From assembly GCF_900109515.1 (NCBI RefSeq), contig NZ_FOBD01000011.1, positions 157,721 to 221,720 of the forward strand: a stretch of 64,000 nucleotides of DNA, read 5' to 3'. The DNA comes from Paenibacillus sp. OK003 (GTDB lineage: Bacteria; Bacillota; Bacilli; Paenibacillales; Paenibacillaceae). The notes beneath the pieces are model-generated. The model was not told where the DNA came from, did not search any database, and worked only from the letters and a program-made list of their open reading frames with translations. Position 1 is the first letter of the stretch. The number at the start of each line of letters is the position of its first letter. A program made the translations under genes and the position numbers. This document shows, in pieces, positions 18,394 through 27,658 of the stretch.

Positions 18394-18422
18394 TTTTCAT
18401 TCATTCATCTATTACTTATAAT
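18394..18422 (+). promoter_or_regulatory. Promoter of the oxidoreductase/aldo-keto reductase operon
   Basis: TTTTCA, a 17-bp spacer and TATAAT. The weak -35 with a perfect -10 fits AraC activation. The element overlaps the repeated sequence ATTCATTCAT (two copies, about 33 bp apart), a possible activator site. Confidence 0.55.
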
Positions 18423-18457
18423 CACAATATACATTCATTCATAGGAGGAAACAACAA

Positions 18458-19462
18458 ATGAATTCAGATCGAAAATTGCGCTGGGGCATTATTGGTAGCG
18501 CTAGCATTGCCGTGCGATCCGTTATTCCAGGTTTGCAGCAATCCGAGTTGAATGAAGTAACCGCCATTGCCAGCCGGGACGAAGAAAAAGCGAAACAAAC
18601 CGCTGACCAACTCGGCATTTCTCAAGCCTATGGCAGCTATGAAGCTTTGCTTGCTGACGATTCTATTGATGCGGTCTACATTCCGCTTCCAAACCATCTG
18701 CACCGGGAGTGGACACTCCGTGCCGCAGAAGCTGGTAAACATATTTTGTGTGAGAAGCCACTGGCACTGACGGAGCAGGAAGCTCAGGAGATGGTGCAAG
18801 CCTGTGAAGACGCTGGTGTGCATCTGGCTGAGGCTCTCATGTACCGACACCATCCACGTTATGATCAAATTAAGGATATTATCGCCAGCGGAGAAATTGG
18901 TGAGATCCGCGGCATTCATAGTACATTTTCGTTCAACAGTTCAGGTTCGACAGGTAATGTTCGTTTCCGGCGTGATTGGGGCGGCGGTTCCCTGTATGAT
19001 ATCGGCTGTTATTCCATCAGTGCAGCACGCTTGCTGCTTGGCCAAGAGCCATCGGCGGCAACCGTCATTGGCATGTTCTCCCCTGAGCATGGTCATGTGG
19101 ATATGATGGCTTCCGGTCTGCTTGAGTTCGACAATCATATTGGTGTGACCTTTGACAGCAGTATGTGGGCAGCCTTCCGCAACACACTGGAGGTGCTTGG
19201 ATCAGATGGCATCATCGAGGTTCCTTCTGCTTATATCAGCAATCCGGATCGCGGCTCCAACTTCTTCGTAACGGTTGACGGTGAGCGTAAGGAGATTGAA
19301 GTTCCACAGGTGAATCACTACTCCCTCCAGGGAGACGACATGGCACGAGCTGTACTTCAAGGTAAAGCTCTGCGCTTTGCTCCATCCGATGCCGTAGCCA
19401 ATATGAAAGTACTCGAAGCTTGTCTTCGTTCAGCAGAAGAACGTACACGAATTACACTATAA
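18458..19462 (+). CDS. Gfo/Idh/MocA-family sugar dehydrogenase
   Basis: 334-residue NAD(P)-dependent oxidoreductase. The N-terminal Rossmann domain starts with WGIIGSASIA and contains the EKPLAL motif with the conserved Lys near residue 97; the C-terminal alpha/beta domain carries DIGCYSISAARLLLG with the usual catalytic Asp/His-type region. AGGAGG lies 9 nt before the ATG at 18458. It is 21 nt from the aldo/keto reductase and shares its operon. The family oxidises sugars, inositols or derivatives; the substrate is unknown. Confidence 0.9.
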   Translation: MNSDRKLRWGIIGSASIAVRSVIPGLQQSELNEVTAIASRDEEKAKQTADQLGISQAYGSYEALLADDSIDAVYIPLPNHLHREWTLRAAEAGKHILCEKPLALTEQEAQEMVQACEDAGVHLAEALMYRHHPRYDQIKDIIASGEIGEIRGIHSTFSFNSSGSTGNVRFRRDWGGGSLYDIGCYSISAARLLLGQEPSAATVIGMFSPEHGHVDMMASGLLEFDNHIGVTFDSSMWAAFRNTLEVLGSDGIIEVPSAYISNPDRGSNFFVTVDGERKEIEVPQVNHYSLQGDDMARAVLQGKALRFAPSDAVANMKVLEACLRSAEERTRITL

Positions 19463-19483
19463 GAAGAGAGGATGAACTGAATT

Positions 19484-20431
19484 ATGGAATACATTGAAAT
19501 TGCTGGTGCAGGCAAACCTATCTCCCGATTGATTAAAGGAACCGATTATTTCTACCATGATGCCTATGAAAAAGCAGCTACGAACATGGATGCATTCCTG
19601 GCAATTGGCGGTAATACCGTTGACTCCGCTCATATTTATTGTGGCGGGCAGAGTGAAGAAGTTCTCGGACGTTATATGCAAGAACGGGGTAACCGTAACG
19701 AGATCGTTATTTTGACCAAAGGTGCGCATCATGACCAGAATGGCCCACGCGTTAACGCTGATGCTATCCGCAGTGATCTTCTTACCAGTCTGGAACGGTT
19801 GCAAACGGAACATGTGGAGCTATATGCCCTGCATCGGGACGATCCCAACACACCCGTTGGCGTGATTCTCGAAGCATTGAACGAACATATTGAATCCGGC
19901 AAAATCGGCGCGATCGGCGCCTCTAACTGGACCTGGCAGCGGCTGGAGGAAGCTAACGCATATGCGGCTGCTAACGGTCTGAAAGGTTTCACATTCAGCA
20001 GCCCGAATCTCAGTCTCGCCAAAGCGAACGAACCGTTCTGGGCAGGCTGTGTATCGGCAGACGAAGAAACACTGGCATGGCATGAGCGCACCAAGCTTCC
20101 ATTGCTGTCCTGGTCATCCCAGGCTCGCGGCTTCTTTACCGGACGCTTCACCCCAGAAGTGCGGGATAATGAAGATCTCGTTCGGGTATTTTACAGTGAC
20201 GGCAACTGGGAACGTTTGCACCGGGCGGAACAATTGGCCGCGTCGAAAAATACCACGCCAATTCAGATTGCTCTTGCTTATGTATTGAACCAACCGTTTC
20301 CAACCTGTGCGCTGATTGGCGCTCAAAATCGGGCGGAACTGCTCTCCTGTGACGAAGGTTCTCGCATCATACTAACCCGTGAGGAACTGGATTGGCTGGA
20401 TTTGGGCAGTCATGTGAAACCAAGCGTGTAA
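19484..20431 (+). CDS. Aldo/keto reductase
   Basis: 315-residue TIM-barrel oxidoreductase. Catalytic residues are visible as the Asp in NTVDSAHIYCGG (Asp near 47, Tyr near 52), the Lys in ILTKGAHH (near 79) and the His in LYALHRDD (near 112). The NADP-binding end reads ALIGAQNRAEL. AGAGGAT precedes the ATG at 19484. It is the second gene of the operon with the Gfo/Idh/MocA enzyme, closed by the terminator at 20468. Together they probably interconvert a keto and hydroxy sugar. Confidence 0.9.
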   Translation: MEYIEIAGAGKPISRLIKGTDYFYHDAYEKAATNMDAFLAIGGNTVDSAHIYCGGQSEEVLGRYMQERGNRNEIVILTKGAHHDQNGPRVNADAIRSDLLTSLERLQTEHVELYALHRDDPNTPVGVILEALNEHIESGKIGAIGASNWTWQRLEEANAYAAANGLKGFTFSSPNLSLAKANEPFWAGCVSADEETLAWHERTKLPLLSWSSQARGFFTGRFTPEVRDNEDLVRVFYSDGNWERLHRAEQLAASKNTTPIQIALAYVLNQPFPTCALIGAQNRAELLSCDEGSRIILTREELDWLDLGSHVKPSV

Positions 20432-20467
20432 AACTGGCATACACTTTTAATTCAATCTTGATGGTGA

Positions 20468-20512
20468 AAGGACTGATTCTTCCGCGATGTAGCGGAGTGG
20501 TCAGTCCTTTTT
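20468..20512 (+). terminator. Terminator of the oxidoreductase/reductase operon
   Basis: AAAGGACTGA and TCAGTCCTTTTT arms with an inner CCGC/GCGG pairing and a T run. Confidence 0.88.
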
Positions 20513-20659
20513 GGAATGCCAGCTAACCATTCAACCATTGTAGCCATGCCGTAGGCAGGAACAATTATCGCTTTTCGCTAGGATCAGCATATCGCCAAAC
20601 TTCGGGTACAGACTTGTCCTCTATTACGGATTCTACCCATCCTGGTTATCATGAAAAAA

Positions 20660-20705
20660 GTAATAAAAAGAGACTACCCGCCAGAAATATTTCTCTGGAG
20701 GTAAC
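20660..20705 (-). terminator. Terminator of the oxidoreductase/isomerase operon
   Basis: On the minus strand ACCTCCAGA pairs with TCTGGCGGGT (imperfect) and is followed by CTCTTTTTATTAC. It lies about 60 nt after the stop at 20764. Confidence 0.5.
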
Positions 20706-20763
20706 CCCTTCTTAATATTAGATAGTCAAACGAATTAACGTAATGGCGATGATGTCGTTACGA

Positions 20764-21783
20764 TTACAGCTTCACGATCTGACCCGTCTTCTCGGATTCG
20801 AATGCTGCCAGAATCACTTGCAGGGAACGCAGACCTTCTTCACCGGAAATGCTTGGCGGTGTTTGCGTTACAATCGACTCTACAAATGCGTCAATAACGC
20901 CGCTTGGTACTTGTTTCTCGTTGGTAGCCATTGCGCCAACTTTGTATGTTTCAACCGTACCGTTAGTCAGCTCAACGATAACCTCGTCGCCTTCTACCGT
21001 TCCGATCTTCATCACACCATTTTCACACCACAGAACCGTACTGTTATCTCCTGCTCTGTATTGTGTCCAGCTCGCTACCAGCGTACCGATTGCACCGCTC
21101 TTCATACGAAGCAGACATGTCGCGTTATCGTCCACTTTGGTGTTTTCCTTGTGCAATGTGCTGATAAAACCAGCAACTTCGGATACTTCGTCATTCAGCA
21201 AATAACGGATAAAGTCCGATTTGTGCACGCCCAGGTCACCCATGGCACCCATAATCGCTTCTTCTTTGCGGAAGAACCAGCTTTCTGCACCGTCTACGCT
21301 CCAGCCTTCCGGACCCGGATGACCAAAGGAAGTACGGAAATTCAGGACTTTGCCGAGTTTGCCGGAGTCCAAGATTTCTTTGGCTTTCACGTGTGGAGGC
21401 ATCAAGCGCTGGTTGTGTCCAACCATCAGATACACACCGTTTTTCTTGGCAGCTTCAATCATTTGCTCGCCTTCTTCGGTTGTAACCGCCATTGGTTTTT
21501 CCACCAGTACATGTTTACCCGCATTTGCAGCAGCAATGGCCATCGAGGCATGCAGATAGTTCGGCGTACAAACACTGACTGCATCCACTTCTTCGTTTGC
21601 AAGCAATTCTTCGTAGCTGGAGTAAGCTTTACCGCCGTAAGTTTCGGCCATCTTCTCCGCACGCTCCACGATCGGATCGGCAAATGCGACAAGTTCTACG
21701 TTCTCATTGGCAGCATACTCTGGAATATGTCTGCGCTCGGCAATGGCACCACAGCCGAATACAGCAACTTTAATTTTACTCAT
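20764..21783 (-). CDS. Gfo/Idh/MocA-family sugar dehydrogenase
   Basis: 339-residue NAD(P)-dependent oxidoreductase. It starts KVAVFGCGAIAERRHIP (Rossmann glycines), has the conserved Lys in VEKPMAV near residue 95 and the DLGVHKSDFIRYLL motif near residue 180. It is the second gene of an operon with the sugar isomerase (27 nt apart). It is only moderately similar to the other family member at 18458, so they are not recent duplicates. The substrate is probably an inositol or sugar. Confidence 0.9.
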   Translation of the reverse strand: MSKIKVAVFGCGAIAERRHIPEYAANENVELVAFADPIVERAEKMAETYGGKAYSSYEELLANEEVDAVSVCTPNYLHASMAIAAANAGKHVLVEKPMAVTTEEGEQMIEAAKKNGVYLMVGHNQRLMPPHVKAKEILDSGKLGKVLNFRTSFGHPGPEGWSVDGAESWFFRKEEAIMGAMGDLGVHKSDFIRYLLNDEVSEVAGFISTLHKENTKVDDNATCLLRMKSGAIGTLVASWTQYRAGDNSTVLWCENGVMKIGTVEGDEVIVELTNGTVETYKVGAMATNEKQVPSGVIDAFVESIVTQTPPSISGEEGLRSLQVILAAFESEKTGQIVKL

Positions 21784-21810
21784 GTATAAATGTCTCCTTT
21801 GACAATTAAA

Positions 21811-22587
21811 TTAGAATTGGTTCAAGTAATTCTGCTTCAACCAGTTATGGCTGTTGGCTACGCTCTCAAGCGGTGGATTCTGGCAAACGTCCTGTTCCAC
21901 GATCAGCCATTCTACACCTGCACTTGTAGCCGCTTCAATAACAGCTGGCAGATTAACGGAACCTTGTCCCAGTTCTAATGTCTTCATCTGGCCCTGTTCA
22001 TCTTTGCTGAAGTCTTTCAAGTGAAGCAACGGCAGACGGCCTGCATATTTGTTGATATACTCAATCGGATTTTGTCCGGCAAATTGTACCCAACATACGT
22101 CCATTTCCACTTGAACCGCTTCAGGCGTCGTTTGAGCAAACATCGCATCAAAGGCATTTTCGTCGCCAACCTGACCATGGAATTCGAAATCATGGTTGTG
22201 ATAACCGAAGATCAGACCTTGTTTAGTCGCTTCAGCACCATATTGCTGCAATTCGTTAAACAGTTTGGTCCAGCCTTCTGCATTCTCTGGACGATCTTCA
22301 GGCATCAGGTAAGGGCAGATCATATATTGAGCCCCAATGGTTTTGAGGTAGTCGATTTGTTGTTGCAAATCTTCACGCATGGCATGCAATGAAACGTGAC
22401 TGCTGAAACCTTTCAGTCCAAGCTCATCCAATAGCGCTTTCATTTCTTCGGCAGGAATGTCACCATATCCAGCAAATTCAACACCTTCATAACCAAGCTC
22501 AGCTACTTTGCGCAACGTTCCACGGAAATCTGCTGCAGTTTCATCACGGAGTGTAAACAATTGCAAACCAATATTAAGTTTTTTCAT
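21811..22587 (-). CDS. Sugar isomerase/epimerase of the IolE/xylose-isomerase-like family
   Basis: 258-residue TIM barrel. Metal ligands of the family are visible: Glu in GVEFAGYG, His in FGYHNHDFEF, Asp in VEMDVCWV, His in LLHLKDFS and Glu in LIVEQD. It begins KKLNIGLQLFTLRD at ATG 22587. It heads the operon with the dehydrogenase at 20764 and is divergent from an AraC regulator. The pair should convert a ketose or inose; substrate unknown. Confidence 0.9.
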   Translation of the reverse strand: MKKLNIGLQLFTLRDETAADFRGTLRKVAELGYEGVEFAGYGDIPAEEMKALLDELGLKGFSSHVSLHAMREDLQQQIDYLKTIGAQYMICPYLMPEDRPENAEGWTKLFNELQQYGAEATKQGLIFGYHNHDFEFHGQVGDENAFDAMFAQTTPEAVQVEMDVCWVQFAGQNPIEYINKYAGRLPLLHLKDFSKDEQGQMKTLELGQGSVNLPAVIEAATSAGVEWLIVEQDVCQNPPLESVANSHNWLKQNYLNQF

Positions 22588-22730
22588 AATAGATGCACCT
22601 CTGCTCTCAAATTTGCTTTCATTGCTCTATCTGGTATCATCCTAACGCAAAACAGGCTAGAATGAACATATACAATATCGTCAGAACATGAACTATCTGA
22701 TCAAATTTTTAAATTTGGAGGATACATCAT

Positions 22731-23549
22731 TTGGAAACCTCAGTGCTGATCTGTGATTACTCATATCACTACAAGGCGTTCAACCATAATATGAAGGGCG
22801 AGTTGCAGACTTATCTGTTCCGTCTGCAAACCGAAGGCTCTTGCAAGGTATATGTGCAGGATGAAGAATTTAAGATGACTGGCGGCGATTTACTACTGCT
22901 CAAACCCGGAGACGATTACTATCTCGTGGTAGAAGAACCTCATAAGGAGGGCAGGTTGTCCAGCGGAGACTATTATTTGTTCTGTGAAGGGGAATGGATT
23001 GATAGCTGGTGGAAGCGTCATCATCGATCCACGGTGAGCCACATCGGGCTGGATGATAAATTGGTCAGTCTCTGGCGCAGTATGCTCCTGGAGAAACGCC
23101 GTGGACCGCTGGAGGAAAATATAGAACTGAATGACGTACTGCTGCGTGGTTTGTGTCTGTATATCGATCGGGCCATCAAGGAGAATATCCAGACGGATCG
23201 TTCTGTTTCTTCGACACTGAAGCTGAAACGATTCATTGAAGAACATGCCACTGTGACCTTCAAACTCGAAGAAGCCGCCCGCTACGCAGGACTAAGCCTG
23301 TCTCGTGCGGTGCGATTGTTCAAGGAGCACTACGGCCAAACGATGATCCAGTATGCGATTGAGATTCGGCTGAACGCTGCCTTGGAGCGTATGAAGTACA
23401 GCGATATGACCCTAGAGCATATTGCCGAAACATGCGGCTTTGCAAGCTATTCCTATTTTCATCGGGTATTCCGATCCCATTTTGGAATGTCTCCGGCTGA
23501 ATATCTCAAATCCCAGGCCCATCAATCCATCGATTTGGAGCATGTCTAG
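22731..23549 (+). CDS. AraC-family regulator
   Basis: 272-residue regulator. An N-terminal cupin-like domain (GELQTYLFRLQTEG, GGDLLLLKPGDDYY) precedes the double helix-turn-helix in the last 100 residues (ARYAGLSLSRAVRLFKEHYG, FASYSYFHRVFRSHFGMSP). Translation starts at TTG 22731, set by TTGGAGGA 8 nt upstream. It is divergent from the isomerase/dehydrogenase operon and is its likely regulator. A terminator at 23585 ends it. Confidence 0.9.
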   Translation: METSVLICDYSYHYKAFNHNMKGELQTYLFRLQTEGSCKVYVQDEEFKMTGGDLLLLKPGDDYYLVVEEPHKEGRLSSGDYYLFCEGEWIDSWWKRHHRSTVSHIGLDDKLVSLWRSMLLEKRRGPLEENIELNDVLLRGLCLYIDRAIKENIQTDRSVSSTLKLKRFIEEHATVTFKLEEAARYAGLSLSRAVRLFKEHYGQTMIQYAIEIRLNAALERMKYSDMTLEHIAETCGFASYSYFHRVFRSHFGMSPAEYLKSQAHQSIDLEHV

Positions 23550-23584
23550 GTTTAGTTTATTCTCAAATCCCCTTACTTCAGGAT

Positions 23585-23620
23585 GAAAGCAGCTGATTTT
23601 CAATCGCCTGCTTTCTTTTT
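23585..23620 (+). terminator. Terminator of the AraC gene
   Basis: GAAAGCAG and CTGCTTTC arms followed by TTTTT. Confidence 0.85.
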
Positions 23621-23679
23621 CCAACCCTTCTTTCCAAAACCTCGTCTTATTTCTACACTGACTGATTACTTGCGATAAT

Positions 23680-23739
23680 CAAAAACACATAAACAGCCCT
23701 TCCGTATCCCAATAGGAACGAAAGGGCTGCTCGTATGAC
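23680..23739 (-). terminator. Terminator of mmuPM
   Basis: CAGCCCTTTCGT pairs with ACGGAAGGGCTG on the minus strand, followed by TTTATGTGTTTTTG. It lies 42 nt after the mmuM stop. Confidence 0.75.
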
Positions 23740-23780
23740 TCCTTCACAGGCAGGGTGAATCCCAAGCACATACGAAGGAG

Positions 23781-24806
23781 CTATTTCCGCCACTTCTTCG
23801 CCAGCTCACCAATCTGCTGCGGTGTAGTTCGGCAGCACCCACCAATCAGCTTAGCACCTGCCGCCACCCACTGTTCTGAAGCATCGCTCATGCTGCCACA
23901 AGTGCCCTGACCACTCCATGTCTTCGTCACTGCATCATATATCTCACCCGAGTTCGGGTATACAATAATCGGTTTATCGCTGGCACGACTCAGAATACCG
24001 ACCGCTTCCGTTACCACTTCCATGGGAGCACAATTCAGCCCAATCGCAGCAATCTGAGGTTCGGCATCCAGCAATCGTGCACACTCTTCCAATAGCGTGC
24101 CTTCACTGATCGCTGTCCCGTCTTTTAATGAGAAGGACAGCCAAGCGTAGGCGTTCGGAAATTCTTTTAACAAAGCGACCAATACCTGTGCTTCCTGCAA
24201 GGATGGGATCGTCTCAAATGCCAGAATATCCGCCCCTGCTTCCAGCAAGGCTGTGATTCGGGGACGATGAAACGCGCTCAACGTCTCGTCTGAGACACCA
24301 TAGTGACCGACATACTCCGAACCATCTGCCAGATATGCGCCATACGGTCCAACGGATGCAGCAACAATCGGTCTTGGACGAGCCGCTGCCCTTTTTCCCA
24401 TGGCAACTGCCGTTTGTTTTTTACCATTTGACTCATTGCCGAATACATGCTCTGCGGCTTCACCTTGCACTTCTGCCCAGACATCATCTCGCGCCTGCAC
24501 AGCCAGCTCTACCGTCTTGCGAATCAGCTCCAGCGATTGCTGCTCTCCGATTCCTCTCTTGCCGAAGCCTTCCACCGTCGCCTGATAACTGGATGTAATT
24601 GCACAGTCGGCTCCTGCGCGGAAATAATCTGCATGGACCTGAACGATAACATCTGGATTCTCGAGCAATACACGAGCCGACCATAGTGGATCATCCAGAT
24701 CACAGCCATGCTGCTCCAGTTCGGTTGCCAGCGCCCCATCCAGAATCATGACTGGATACTCACGCAGGATCTGTTCTATGGGATTAGTCTGTTGTACTTG
24801 CGTCAT
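23781..24806 (-). CDS. mmuM: Homocysteine S-methyltransferase
   Basis: 341-residue zinc enzyme that transfers a methyl group from S-methylmethionine to homocysteine, giving methionine. The TIM barrel starts MILDGALATELE; zinc ligands are the Cys in GLNCAP (near 257) and the paired Cys in GGCCRT (near 322). It overlaps the upstream permease gene by 23 nt. The permease/methyltransferase order plus the SAM-I riboswitch at the head of the operon supports S-methylmethionine salvage rather than another methyl donor. An Ala/Lys-rich insertion near residue 130 is not typical of the family core. Confidence 0.92.
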   Translation of the reverse strand: MTQVQQTNPIEQILREYPVMILDGALATELEQHGCDLDDPLWSARVLLENPDVIVQVHADYFRAGADCAITSSYQATVEGFGKRGIGEQQSLELIRKTVELAVQARDDVWAEVQGEAAEHVFGNESNGKKQTAVAMGKRAAARPRPIVAASVGPYGAYLADGSEYVGHYGVSDETLSAFHRPRITALLEAGADILAFETIPSLQEAQVLVALLKEFPNAYAWLSFSLKDGTAISEGTLLEECARLLDAEPQIAAIGLNCAPMEVVTEAVGILSRASDKPIIVYPNSGEIYDAVTKTWSGQGTCGSMSDASEQWVAAGAKLIGGCCRTTPQQIGELAKKWRK

Positions 24807-26196
24807 GTACTTGTCCTCTTTTCTTATTCACACGTTCTGTCAAATAATACGCTGCGTAACACACCGCGATGAATGGAACTCCGCAATACAGCGCTATTCG
24901 CTGTGTCGGGTCAAAAGCAATGCCTATACATGAAGCCAGGCACAATATAAACGAGATGATCGGTACCGCCGGGTAAAGTGGTGTGCGGTAGACCAGATCC
25001 TTGACCGCATGTCCTTCCCGGATATACTGTCTGCGGAACATGTACTGTGAAGCACTGATGCTCATCCAGACCGCAACGACAGCCAGACCTGAAATGGAGA
25101 CCAGTGTAATATACACGGTACCTGGCGCAATGATGCTGGACAGCAAAGCCAGACCGCCCCCAACCATACTGATCAAGAGCGCATTCAGCGGCACACCACG
25201 TTTGGTCAATTTGGCAAACCATGGAGAGATCGTCTTTTTATCGGCCAGTGACCAGAGCATCCGCGAAGATGCATACAATCCCGAATTGGCCGCAGACAAA
25301 ATCGCCGTCAAAATAACAAAATTCATGATGTCCGCTGCATACGGAACACCGATTCGCTCCATGACCGCCACAAACGGACTTTCGAGTACGCTTGCATCCG
25401 ACATCGGCAGCAGTGCCGAGAGGATAACAATCGTTCCGATAAAAAAGATAATTAAACGCCACAGCGTGGTATGGATCGCTTTTGGAATCGTCTTCTCCGG
25501 ATTCTCTGTTTCCCCGGCAGCAATCCCAATCAGTTCGGTACCCGAGAACGCAAAGTTTACAGCAAGCATCGTCATTAGTATCGCAGTAGCCCCATTGGGG
25601 AACCAACCAGATGCTGTAATATTGGATAGAAACGGTGCAGGTTCCGAATTTGCCATTGGAATAATACCAAACACGGCTGCGCCTCCGAGAATAATGAAGA
25701 CTACAATTGTAAGGACTTTAACTGCGGAAAACCAGAACTCCGATTCCGCAAAAAATTTGACAGTCAGCGCGTTGAACAGGAAGATCATAACCGCAAACAA
25801 TGCGCTCCAGATCCAAACATTCACTGAAGGAAACCAGCGCTGCATCAGCAGCCCGGCCGCTGTAAATTCGGAACCGAGGGCAACCGTCCAGGTGAGCCAA
25901 TACAACCAGGCTACTGTGTATCCTGTTGCTGGTCCGATATATTTTGCCGCATAGCTATGAAACGCCCCTGTCTCTGGCATATGAACAGAAAGTTCACCTA
26001 GACAGAGCATGACCAGATAGACGACAATCGCTCCGATCAGATAAGACAGAATGGTACCGATCGGTCCTGCCTGCTGGATGGTATAACCCGAGCTAAGAAA
26101 TAACCCTGTACCGATAACTCCACCGAGTGAGAGCATGACTACATGCCGTGCCTGCATTTTGCGCTGAAAATGCCCTGTATCTTTGTTGTTATTCAT
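24784..26196 (-). CDS. mmuP: Amino acid permease, probably S-methylmethionine
   Basis: 470-residue APC-superfamily transporter of the AAT group with 12 predicted helices. The first helix carries GGVIGTGLFLSSG, the substrate backbone binding motif. Proton-coupled import of S-methylmethionine is inferred from cotranscription with mmuM and SAM-riboswitch control. The ATG at 26196 follows the riboswitch expression platform. The gene symbol rests on context; a general methionine or amino acid permease remains possible. Confidence 0.85.
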   Translation of the reverse strand: MNNNKDTGHFQRKMQARHVVMLSLGGVIGTGLFLSSGYTIQQAGPIGTILSYLIGAIVVYLVMLCLGELSVHMPETGAFHSYAAKYIGPATGYTVAWLYWLTWTVALGSEFTAAGLLMQRWFPSVNVWIWSALFAVMIFLFNALTVKFFAESEFWFSAVKVLTIVVFIILGGAAVFGIIPMANSEPAPFLSNITASGWFPNGATAILMTMLAVNFAFSGTELIGIAAGETENPEKTIPKAIHTTLWRLIIFFIGTIVILSALLPMSDASVLESPFVAVMERIGVPYAADIMNFVILTAILSAANSGLYASSRMLWSLADKKTISPWFAKLTKRGVPLNALLISMVGGGLALLSSIIAPGTVYITLVSISGLAVVAVWMSISASQYMFRRQYIREGHAVKDLVYRTPLYPAVPIISFILCLASCIGIAFDPTQRIALYCGVPFIAVCYAAYYLTERVNKKRGQVHDASTTD

Positions 26197-26229
26197 TCCT
26201 GCTCCCCTACTTCTTCATCCAGAAAACAA

Positions 26230-26262
26230 CAAAACAAAAAGACACACTCTTCCTGAAGAGTG
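26230..26262 (-). terminator. Riboswitch-controlled terminator
   Basis: CACTCTTC and GAAGAGTG arms with a 2-nt core loop, followed on the minus strand by TCTTTTTGTTTTG. It lies between the SAM-I aptamer and mmuP and is the expression platform: it forms when SAM is bound. Confidence 0.9.
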
Positions 26263-26292
26263 CGCCGTTACTGACAAATAAAAACAAACGCT

Positions 26293-26391
26293 CCTATCTA
26301 TCAGGCTGTTCACCCGCTGGAATTAGCACAGTATCCTTCAGATCTGTTGCTGAGGTTTCTAAGGGCCAGTCCCTCCACCTCTCTGGATAAG
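26293..26391 (-). ncRNA. SAM-I (S-box) riboswitch aptamer
   Basis: Read on the minus strand, the RNA starts CTTATCCAGAG and contains the invariant blocks GAGGTGGAGGGACTGGCCC, GAAACC, CAGCAAC and GTGCTAATTCC. The closing strand of P1 is GATAGG at 26298-26293. This matches the S-box consensus throughout. It is preceded by a strong promoter (26408-26436) and followed by a terminator hairpin (26230-26262). High SAM should therefore stop transcription of mmuP-mmuM. Confidence 0.95.
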
Positions 26392-26407
26392 AAAATGATT
26401 TTTTATA

Positions 26408-26436
26408 AATATAGCGATCTATCATGTTTGTGTCAA
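26408..26436 (-). promoter_or_regulatory. SigA promoter of the S-box mmuPM operon
   Basis: TTGACA, a 17-bp spacer and TATATT on the minus strand, 16 nt before the riboswitch P1 stem. Confidence 0.88.
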
Positions 26437-26458
26437 CTATTAAATAGAAACGTCCCCC

Positions 26459-27658
26459 TTATTCTGTCGATGATCCCTGATTTGTGATTTTAATTTTGAT
26501 ATCATACGTGATTGGGACTTCACTAAACGTCTCGTCCCAGTTATTTTTAATTTTCTTCCATACCCGTGGATACTTGATCCGCAGTTTATCGCTAAACCCA
26601 GCTGCATCCACCTTGTAGACATGCTGCATTTTGTGAAGCAATTCCTCTACCTGTTGTTCAGCCATATGACTGAAATCCTTCTCCAGACCATCCAGATAAC
26701 GCTCGGAGCCTTTCGCTTCCGGAGCTGTCCAATTTTCCATAAACCAGCCGTCTGATTCAATTTGAACATGAAATGAAATATCATCCCCCTTAACTGTGGG
26801 AATAATCTTCGATTTGATGTGTTTAATCTCATAGGTTATCGTGCTCCCGTCTTTGGGTGTATATGTCTTAACGACTCCACCTATCGCTTTTCCTTGTATC
26901 CAGGATAGGCCCTCCATGTCCGTTTGATTCAGACTTCCGATCCATCGGTTCGTTTTCCCGCTGAAAATGGCCGCTCCCGAAAATTTGTGCTCCCCCTCAT
27001 AGGAGATAACATTTTGCAGCAAATAGCTTGATCCCGATTGCATGGTCGCGTCCAGTTTGGCGAGGGACACCGGTGGCAAAATTTTATTGGTACGATACAC
27101 ATTGTCCACAAGTCCGGTAAGATAGAATGAAGGAATCTCACTGGGATCGTTGGACGTCAAAGCATCCAGTGCCCTCCGATCACTGACAACAACCAGACAG
27201 CTTGGCCGAATATCATTATCACGCAACACAAAATCAAGCAGTTGATCCAGTCTGAATTTTCGGGCCACCTCAGAGGACACAACGATGACTTTCAGATGAT
27301 GTCCAATCAGCGGCCGGTCTCTTCTCAGAGAGAACTGACGAAATATCTGTATTACTGAATCCCCTGTTAATTGTTCGTTAAAATAGGATTTCCCTGCGCC
27401 AGGTGATCCTTGCTGACTCTCTTCCTTGGATGATCCTTTAGGAACAATCTGAACCGTAGCCGTGATATTGTTCCTTTTCGGGTAGTGTCCCCCCTGTTCA
27501 TTCACACTCTTCTCAAATTCCGTCTCTTTGGCCATATCAAGACCCAGTCCAACGTACACACTAAGATCCTCAATCTCCTTGCTGCTCCAGCATCCAGAGG
27601 TAAACAACAGCAGCATTAATCCAGGCAGCAATAGCGCTAATCTCACCTTGCGACTCAT
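26459..27658 (-). CDS. Ger(x)C-family spore germination lipoprotein (C subunit)
   Basis: 399-residue C subunit of a nutrient germinant receptor in the spore inner membrane. The signal peptide ends in a lipobox TSGC with Cys 23. The start of the mature protein, WSSKEIEDLSVYVGLGLD, is the family signature. The ATG at 27658 overlaps the stop of the B subunit by 4 nt (ATGA), showing translational coupling. It is the last gene of the operon. A Ser/Gly/Gln-rich insertion near residues 75-90 is a local oddity. Confidence 0.93.
   Translation of the reverse strand: MSRKVRLALLLPGLMLLLFTSGCWSSKEIEDLSVYVGLGLDMAKETEFEKSVNEQGGHYPKRNNITATVQIVPKGSSKEESQQGSPGAGKSYFNEQLTGDSVIQIFRQFSLRRDRPLIGHHLKVIVVSSEVARKFRLDQLLDFVLRDNDIRPSCLVVVSDRRALDALTSNDPSEIPSFYLTGLVDNVYRTNKILPPVSLAKLDATMQSGSSYLLQNVISYEGEHKFSGAAIFSGKTNRWIGSLNQTDMEGLSWIQGKAIGGVVKTYTPKDGSTITYEIKHIKSKIIPTVKGDDISFHVQIESDGWFMENWTAPEAKGSERYLDGLEKDFSHMAEQQVEELLHKMQHVYKVDAAGFSDKLRIKYPRVWKKIKNNWDETFSEVPITYDIKIKITNQGSSTE

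Noticed and set aside
20743..21789. 348-residue plus-strand frame
   Set aside because: It is the antisense of the Gfo/Idh/MocA gene at 20764, which has clear family motifs.
24335..24686. Several plus-strand frames inside mmuM
   Set aside because: Shadows of the homocysteine methyltransferase gene.
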